NCBI GenBank assembly: GCA_016169945.1
Contig: JADLSH010000379.1
Coordinates: 2,942,001-3,006,000 of the forward strand
Direction of reading: 5' to 3'
DNA: 64,000 nt
From: Trachythela sp. YZ-2020
Taxonomy: Eukaryota > Cnidaria > Anthozoa > Malacalcyonacea > Clavulariidae
Below the pieces are notes generated by a model, which worked only from the letters and a program-made list of their open reading frames with translations, ran no database searches and was not told the origin of the DNA. Positions 58,801 through 64,000 of the stretch are shown piece by piece (position 1 is the stretch's first letter; each line of letters opens with the position of its first letter). A program made the position numbers and the translations under genes.

Positions 58801-59112
58801 CTGGCAAAGCTGAAACAGAAAGCGTGCATGTAACTTGCCAGATCAGGCAACCAAGAAGAAACTTCTACTTGCCTGTAATGATTTTCACTTGCCCCCGGGC
58901 AAGCGTTAAGTCACACCACTGTATTCCTATATGTTATTACTACAAAAAGAGATTAACTAACGCATTTCATCTCTCTACCGTTACAGATCATGAAAGGTAT
59001 GGCCAGTATTATGCAAGAATGTTGGTACGAATGCAGTGCTGCCCGTCTCCCCGCGTTGCGAGTCAAGAAATCTCTGATCAATCTGAAATGTAACGATCCA
59101 GTCGATGTATAA
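49828..59112 (+). CDS. TGFBR1-like: Activin/TGF-beta type I receptor kinase, copy B (conserved), 508 aa
   Basis: Exons 49828-49891, 51816-52091, 52532-52765, 53620-53838, 55239-55493, 55900-56118, 57451-57584, 58987-59112; 1527 bp, all phases match copy A. Signal peptide [17 protein letters not shown], ectodomain with [13 protein letters not shown], transmembrane helix, complete GS region ([19 protein letters not shown]), kinase with [21 protein letters not shown] and the C-terminal block [20 protein letters not shown]. The L45 loop [12 protein letters not shown] equals that of ALK4/5/7, which bind SMAD2/3, so a SMAD2/3-class receptor is inferred. It keeps [19 protein letters not shown] and AARLPALR where A has changed. 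A LINE has inserted 8 bp before exon 7. Confidence 0.96.
52125..52530 (+). repeat. Short form of the 17-bp minisatellite, receptor B intron 2
   Basis: About 24 copies of 'acctctctaatacggac'-type units, ending next to the exon 3 acceptor as in copy A, where the array is about four times longer. Confidence 0.9.
53180..53335. mobile_element. Hairpin MITE in receptor B intron 3, unit 2 only
   Basis: 'atatcatacacgagaaggag' and 'tttattatagtgattt' are mirrored by 'aaatcactataataaac' and 'cgagtgtatgatata', arms about 45 bp. It replaces the LINE protein end found at this place in unit 1. Confidence 0.75.
54414..54797 (+). repeat. Three tandem 125-140 bp units, receptor B intron 4
   Basis: Counterpart of 36360-36750; the unit boundaries agree and only base changes and small deletions differ. 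Confidence 0.85.
56776..57442 (+). pseudogene. 5'-truncated LINE inserted just before receptor B exon 7
   Basis: Absent from unit 1, where 'ccgtacatttccacag' is continuous. It is open from about 56783 to the stop at 57207, reading [52 protein letters not shown] and [15 protein letters not shown], the thumb/C-terminal part of a CR1/Jockey-like RT. It ends in an (AAT)n tail at 57430-57442, only 8 bp from the exon 7 start. The intact frame suggests a recent arrival. Confidence 0.9.
57900..58100 (-). repeat. tRNA-derived SINE in receptor B intron 7
   Basis: The minus strand begins GGCTTCGGTGGCGAAGTGG (A-box region), has a B-box GGGTTCAAGTCTC, and continues to a body with 'ctccgggtactccggtttcc'. 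It is the best-preserved copy of this family in the window and specific to unit 2. Confidence 0.8.
58300..58400. repeat. Remaining left arm of the foldback element of 39105-39415
   Basis: Matches 'gacggctattacggatctca' to 'atatttttgcatgt', then jumps to sequence that in unit 1 lies at about 39693, showing a deletion of about 490 bp in unit 2 (or an insertion block in unit 1). Confidence 0.75.
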
Positions 59113-59303
59113 AATGCATGAGAACGTGAAGAAAAACATTGGTTGTGGAAGAGAGAGGTGAAGTATAGACAAGATAGACAGGTCTATCAAAGTGAACTTT
59201 ATGGAAAGTTTAACATGGATTATGTGGCGGAAAAACAAAGGAAACCTTTGCTTGGTCGGTGTCTTTATACAGAAGTTGGAGCCAAACGTTGCAAGCATTA
59301 TTC

Positions 59304-59454
59304 AAGGCTCTTTTCCACTCGTCGCAAAAACCAACTCGCAAGCTCGCTGCGAGTACTTTCATCCAATCACAATGCTCGACAGTTTATTTTAATTACATGC
59401 AAGAACTCGCAGCGAGTTTGCGAGTTGGTTTTGCGATGAGTGGAAAAGAGCCTT
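59304..59454. mobile_element. Hairpin MITE in the 3' flank/UTR of receptor B
   Basis: Same element as 40577-40727 with one arm changed by a single base pair of consequence (GATGAG for GACGAG). It lies 191 bp after the stop codon. Confidence 0.85.
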
Positions 59455-59664
59455 AACTTAGTCAAATTGACTACACAATGTTACAGAAAGACAATTTTTA
59501 CCATTTTCTTTTAGCTTCGTCCTTTGGAGTAATATTTGCTCTCTTATTATATATAGTACTTTTTAATTATCCGAGTTTGCGAGGACTCGTCCTTTTTACT
59601 ACGATAGGGAGCTGTTCAAATGTATAGAGTATAAGCCAGGTCGGATTTTCGACCGCGCATCCAA

Positions 59665-60110
59665 CAGGGTTCTGCCCAGGACCATGTGAGGCCGGGTACC
59701 TGCAGCCCTGAGGGCATGACCTCCTCCCACCCTGCCGAAAACTTGATCGACTGGTCTCGGAGTAGCTTGAAGCGCGACATCAATTAACAAAGTGCAAAGT
59801 GACTAGAGCCGTTCGTCAGACGTCTTTCTGGCTCTGGGGAATAGCGTATTTCTCCGAATCACCAGTAACTAATATTCTGCGCATTGTAGTACTGAATTTC
59901 ATCTAATACTAACGTTTAAAAATAATAAAATTCGCCAAGATGAAAAATACAAAATTACTTGTATAAAATATCTATTACAAAGTACAACATTGGGGTTTTC
60001 GTACTGCATATTTGAAACCTTTCAAGTGGCGGGCGGAAGAGTCTGCATTGGCGTGAGTGCCGGGCGGCACTGCTGGGTGCTGGGCGCTGCCGCCCGTGGG
60101 CAGAACCCTG
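59665..60110. mobile_element. GC-rich 446-bp TIR element, unit 2 only
   Basis: Ends CAGGGTTCTGCCCA / TGGGCAGAACCCTG, flanked by ATCCAA on both sides; unit 1 has a single ATCCAA near 40943. Its composition is much richer in G+C than the surroundings at both ends. No transposase. hAT-like ends, but the duplication is 6 bp rather than 8. Confidence 0.85.
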
Positions 60111-60733
60111 ATCCAAATGACACGTTCTCCGTCGGGATAAAATTGCAGTTGAATCATAACATGTAGCTGGGACTGGAAGATTTACAATATGCATATCAAA
60201 CTGTTCAATCACATTTCAATATGCAAAAGTTGCTCCAAGAAGTTCAAGAACAATTAGTTTCCGCACGGTTGACTCGCTTTAATCTATTCCCTTAAGTGCA
60301 CTTTCTATATTTTTCTTCACAAAGAAGACAAAATATGCCAGTACACAAATTATTGTCTATCACACATCTATTGTGGCTATATGTGAAACACAAATGAATG
60401 ATTGAACAGTTGAATATTTCGATATGCATATTTTAATTCTTCCAGTCTCAGCTACATGTTATGATTCAACTGCAATTACATCGCGACACAGAACGCGTCA
60501 TTTGGATGCGCAGTCGCAGTACTGGCTTATTATACACAGAGAAACCGTTTTACTGACAAGTAATATCTTAGTTAGATGATTCACTTCGACTTTCCAAGTG
60601 GCTCCACACCAGGCCACGCACTTATGTTATACGGCAAGTGTTTAATTGAAGGAACTTTGTAAAACGTTAGCTAGGGAGCCATACAAAGTCACCCGTATCC
60701 AAAATCATATAAACAGCCTCTGACTGTGTTTAA

Positions 60734-61369
60734 GGTGGCTCCCTACAATTTTTTGAAATGTGGAAAATTTACGATTTAGATCAAACTTTTTGAATAATTT
60801 TTACTTGTTACTAAAAATTTTTGTATGACTTATATTGAGCAACATTCTAAGAGCTGAAAATTGTTCACAAAAACGACGTCATTACCGTTGCTACGGTAAC
60901 AAAGGCCTTTTCAATATGGCCGACATTTTGACTTTTAACGCACTTTACTTTAACGCCTGGTTACCCCCATTTTTTATTTCATGAAACGTTTTTCTGTAGA
61001 AAAATAGATTATCTGAACGAGTTTAAAAAATTCCGGAGCCAATTTTATTAATTTTTTAAAAATTTGGCTCTACATCATTTTTTTAAACTTGTTCAGATAA
61101 TCTATTGTACTAGACGAAAATGTTTTATGAAATAAAAAATGGGGGTAACCAGGCGCTTTTTCGAGTAAAGTGCGTTAAGAGCTAAAATGTCGGCCATATT
61201 GAAACGCCATTGTTACCATAGCAACGATAATGACGTCATTTTTGTGAACAATTTCCGCCTCTTAGAATGCTCCTCAATATATGTGGTACAATTTTTGCTT
61301 TCTAACAAGTAACAGTTCTTCAAAAAAATTCATAAATTTACCATATTTCAAAAATTGTAGGGAGCCACC
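60734..61369. mobile_element. 636-bp TTAA-type foldback element, unit 2 only
   Basis: Two long arms of about 290 bp, ends GGTGGCTCCCTACAATTTTT and inverse, flanked by TTAA on each side (60730-60733, 61370-61373). Unit 1 keeps one TTAA in 'gtgtttaagtgg'. TTAA duplication suits piggyBac or Kolobok families. A lone left end of the same family lies at 21205 ('ttaaggtggctc'). Confidence 0.9.
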
Positions 61370-62199
61370 TTAAGTGGTATTGCTAAAGCACATTGTATAA
61401 TAGATGGTTTTACAAATAATTTTGCACTAGATATAGTGAACATTTAGTTGTAGATTTAGTGAACATTTATTATCAATATTATTATTATTATGTAGAGAGC
61501 CTATAGTTGTGTGTATTTTTGTCACTATTATTAACCACAGAATGTAAGAAATATATTATAGTACATTGTGCCATTGTGTTGTGTCGATTTGTTTGCTCGT
61601 TCGTTGAGCGAACAAGATGCTTTTGTTCGGAGTATGTTTTGTGGTATTGTGGTCATAAAACCGTGTGCTATCAAATCCCATCCGTGTTGTTAAAACTTAA
61701 ACTTTTCAAATGCGCAACTTCCTCACTAACGGTCACGCGCGCTCTTTCGCAGGAGTTCGACTTGTGGTAAGTGTAGTTACAACGTCGTCGTCAGGACGAG
61801 ATTGGTCTAGTTAAAGTCCTCAAACTCAAGTTTGAACTCTGCACGAGTATCATTATTTTAGGATCACAAACACTTACTTTCCAATAACTTCGTAGCTTGG
61901 TCATTTTATCAGTTGAATGCAGATGAATGACGATCGATAACCTTCAACCTCCAATTTTCTGAATTTCCGTTTAATCTTTTGAATCCTGCAGACATGATAG
62001 AATCCTGATCCACGCTCGACTGTGCATAACTATGTTGCATCATCCATAATATGAGCATCCTCAACCCTAATTAAGAATACAACATTGGTTAACCATTCAC
62101 ATAAACTGATGAATATAAAATGGCGCATCAAGGCTCATCAATTGAACGGTGCGTTCTTAGTATAGGTACCGTGTATATACTATTCCACACGAAAAAACG

Positions 62200-62490
62200 C
62201 ACAAGTTGGAACAAACCTGCAGGAGATTTGTACCATTAATGCTGTTTCAAAAACTTGTAATCAGGATGTGTTCGTACTGCTTGTTCCCAAGGTGTGGACA
62301 AGTTGTCAACGGCTTGTTGACAACTTGCCACAAGGTTGTTGACTCAACAGACTCGTTACAAGTTGTTGTTATCGTCTTGCAATTCAACAACTTGTTAACA
62401 AGTTGTGAGTGACAACCTTGTAGCAACTTGATAAAATAACAACATTGTTACAACTTGTTGACAAGCTTGCTATAAGCACTGCTATAATTT
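62200..62490. repeat. ACAAGTTGT palindrome cluster, unit 2
   Basis: Counterpart of 45310-45590, with the same 'aacaagttgt' and 'caacttgttgacaag' words and a few small insertions and deletions. Confidence 0.6.
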
Positions 62491-62546
62491 CCCAGGGCTA
62501 CTACTATATATAAGCGCCTTGGGTTAGACTGTGCCACTTGAATTAC

Positions 62547-63887
62547 CTGATCAGATTTATTTTCTAAGTGTATCTTTTTGAATTTCAAATAACCAACTGG
62601 TGCAAAAGCATCATCAGAATGAATGACTATCTCTTGTGAATCACTGCAAAAAGGAAATGAAAGTGTCCGTCTGTAAGAGGTGTCTGCAGGGTCTTGGCTA
62701 CGATTTTAGATTTGGGGAGTGTTTCTCAATTTCCAGGGAGTGTCCCTGTCAATTTCCCAAAACACCGTTTCAGTTCTACTCGCCAACGGCCTTTCTCAAT
62801 TTGGACTTTTATGCATTGTTCTATATGCGTTACAACTAAATAATAGGCACCGTACGCTCATATTCTACACTATGACATTACAATTTTACTGTTATTTTAG
62901 GGACTCTTGTTACTCTTCTCATAGAACAAGATCCAACTGCATGGATATTACCGAGCGCGTACCAGTCAAACGAGCAAAAACTCTCATCAACTCTCATCAA
63001 AATTTGAACCGGCTGAACCAAGGGCGAAAGTCCATCTCAAAAAGTGAAAAAGTTGGGGGGGGGGGGTGCAGGGTTCTCCATAGTTGTGAGCGGCGCGAGT
63101 AAAAGAGGAGTGAAGTATCTGAAATGCCATTTCCTGCATTTTGAGGGAAGATTTAAGCTTTTATAGAATTCTAAAGATTATAACAATAAAACGTCATATC
63201 AATTATAAAACACACCACTGTTCTTGTTTACAACAAAATGCCTTTCTTTCACACTTCTGTGTTTACAACAAAATGCCTTTACACAAACTCTAGGATTCTC
63301 CAGGTGGTAAACAGTAGTCGTGAAAACGATAGATTTTACCGGTTACCGCCTGATAAGGAGAACCCTGGGGATGGAGCCTGCTGATAGTTCTGGAGGCATG
63401 TAACACATTTAATGTTTTCGGGGCATTTCCGCATCATTTATAGACATCTCCCGACGGAAGCGTAACTTGGGTCTAAGCGTTAGGGATGTAGGCATGTTTT
63501 GCCCGACGAAAGGGCGTGAAGGGGCCGGCCAAAACCAAAATTGTCTATTGAGGCACCACGCTGCTAGCAGGATTGCGCAGGTATCGAAGGCTGTAGGGGG
63601 TATAGGGGCAGGCTCCTCAGAAAAAAATTGAAATCTAGAACGCCTGAAACGCCATTGATGAGAGTTGGCGGTGAAACGTCAGAGCAACTCTCATCCTCGT
63701 TTGACAGGGGTTTCATAAAACTTTTTTTAAGAAAATATAGAACTGTCCGTAATAGAGACGCCAGAGCCCGTATTAAGGTCTGACTGTTTACTTACATAAC
63801 AATTTTCTTCTTAAACAATGGACAGTCGAGTGTGAATGTTTCATACTCCCCACCTTCGCCGCATACATTGCAATCAAACTTCTCATT
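62547..63887 (-). CDS. DPH6: Diphthine-ammonia ligase, 3' part (two exons; gene continues off the right edge)
   Basis: DPH6 catalyses the last, ATP-dependent amidation in making diphthamide on elongation factor 2. Exon 63887-63796 (92 bp, acceptor CTAG, donor GTAAGT) encodes [20 protein letters not shown] and then LFKKKIV. It joins in phase to exon 62643-62547 (97 bp), which reads [20 protein letters not shown], then [22 protein letters not shown] is the family hallmark of the ATP-pyrophosphatase domain end. The N-terminal exons lie beyond 64000. A final small exon or terminal codons after the donor-like GTAATT at 62541-62546 could not be placed. The breakpoint of the segmental duplication lies in the intron between the two exons. 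Confidence 0.85.
62990..63770. other. DPH6 intron sequence, unit 2, no gene
   Basis: Between the two DPH6 exons. It contains 'caactctcatcaaaatttga' repeats shared with 46310-46530 and a G run at 63055-63066. The stretch 63090-63650 has no partner in unit 1 and no recognisable content. Confidence 0.45.
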
Positions 63888-64000
63888 CTAGAAAGATGTG
63901 AACAAAATAGTTATATATTTTTACAAATACTGGTACACTGCATGTTATATATGTTTGTTGTTTGAGAGAATATAATATACTCACAATTTTAAGTAGATAA

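Larger units (their letters stand above)
46599..63765 (+). repeat. Segmental duplication unit 2 (about 17 kb)
   Basis: Second copy of 26625-46598 in direct orientation. It holds a stranded copy of FAH exons 4-1, the complete receptor B and the DPH6 3' exon of the intact DPH6 gene. The length difference is explained by unit-specific insertions and the shorter minisatellite. Confidence 0.9.

Overview
The window is eukaryotic nuclear DNA from an animal. It is AT-rich, its genes are split by GT-AG introns, it is full of short transposons and tRNA-derived SINEs, and every recognisable protein is metazoan. The activin/TGF-beta type I receptor, MANSC membrane protein and intron-rich layout, with CR1/RTE-like LINE ends and SINEs, suggest a marine invertebrate, most likely a cnidarian. 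The phylum is inference; the metazoan assignment is firm.

Layout, left to right: an unidentified Cys-rich exon (210-407, minus); repeats and gene-poor DNA to 7.3 kb; a MANSC-domain single-pass membrane protein (7312-10511, minus); mitochondrial glycerol-3-phosphate dehydrogenase GPD2 (12237-19938, plus; the second of 12 exons is tentative); fumarylacetoacetase FAH (20843-28572, minus, 13 exons, 419 aa); an activin/TGF-beta type I receptor copy A (29423-40385, plus, 8 exons, 494 aa); a stranded copy of a DPH6 3' exon (45644-45740, minus); a stranded copy of FAH exons 1-4 (47617-49331, minus); receptor copy B (49828-59112, plus, 8 exons, 508 aa); and the 3' part of DPH6 (62547-63887, minus), which runs off the right edge.

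The main event is a tandem segmental duplication. Unit 1 is about 26625-46598 and unit 2 about 46599-63765. Each unit runs from FAH intron 4, through the shared FAH/receptor upstream region and the whole receptor gene, into an intron of DPH6. FAH and DPH6 each stay intact at one outer edge. At the internal junction near 46600 their inner pieces are joined head to tail, so minus-strand transcription from the second FAH promoter would read FAH exons 1-4 into a DPH6 exon. The join is out of frame and would stop after five codons.

The two receptors have diverged unequally. Copy B keeps the family sequence, including an L45 loop ([12 protein letters not shown]) that matches the SMAD2/3-type ALK4/5/7 receptors. 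Copy A has a rewritten L45 loop, a 12-residue in-frame loss that removes the helix before the GS box, a 3-residue juxtamembrane loss, and changes at several conserved kinase positions, yet it stays open and keeps its catalytic motifs. Since the duplication each unit has gained its own transposons. Many have clean target-site duplications and an empty site in the sister unit: two hairpin MITEs in the FAH/receptor A upstream region, a 913-bp foldback element with an ORF in both arms, hAT-like, mariner-like and TTAA-type elements, LINE fragments, and a 17-bp minisatellite that is about 1.75 kb in copy A and about 0.4 kb in copy B.
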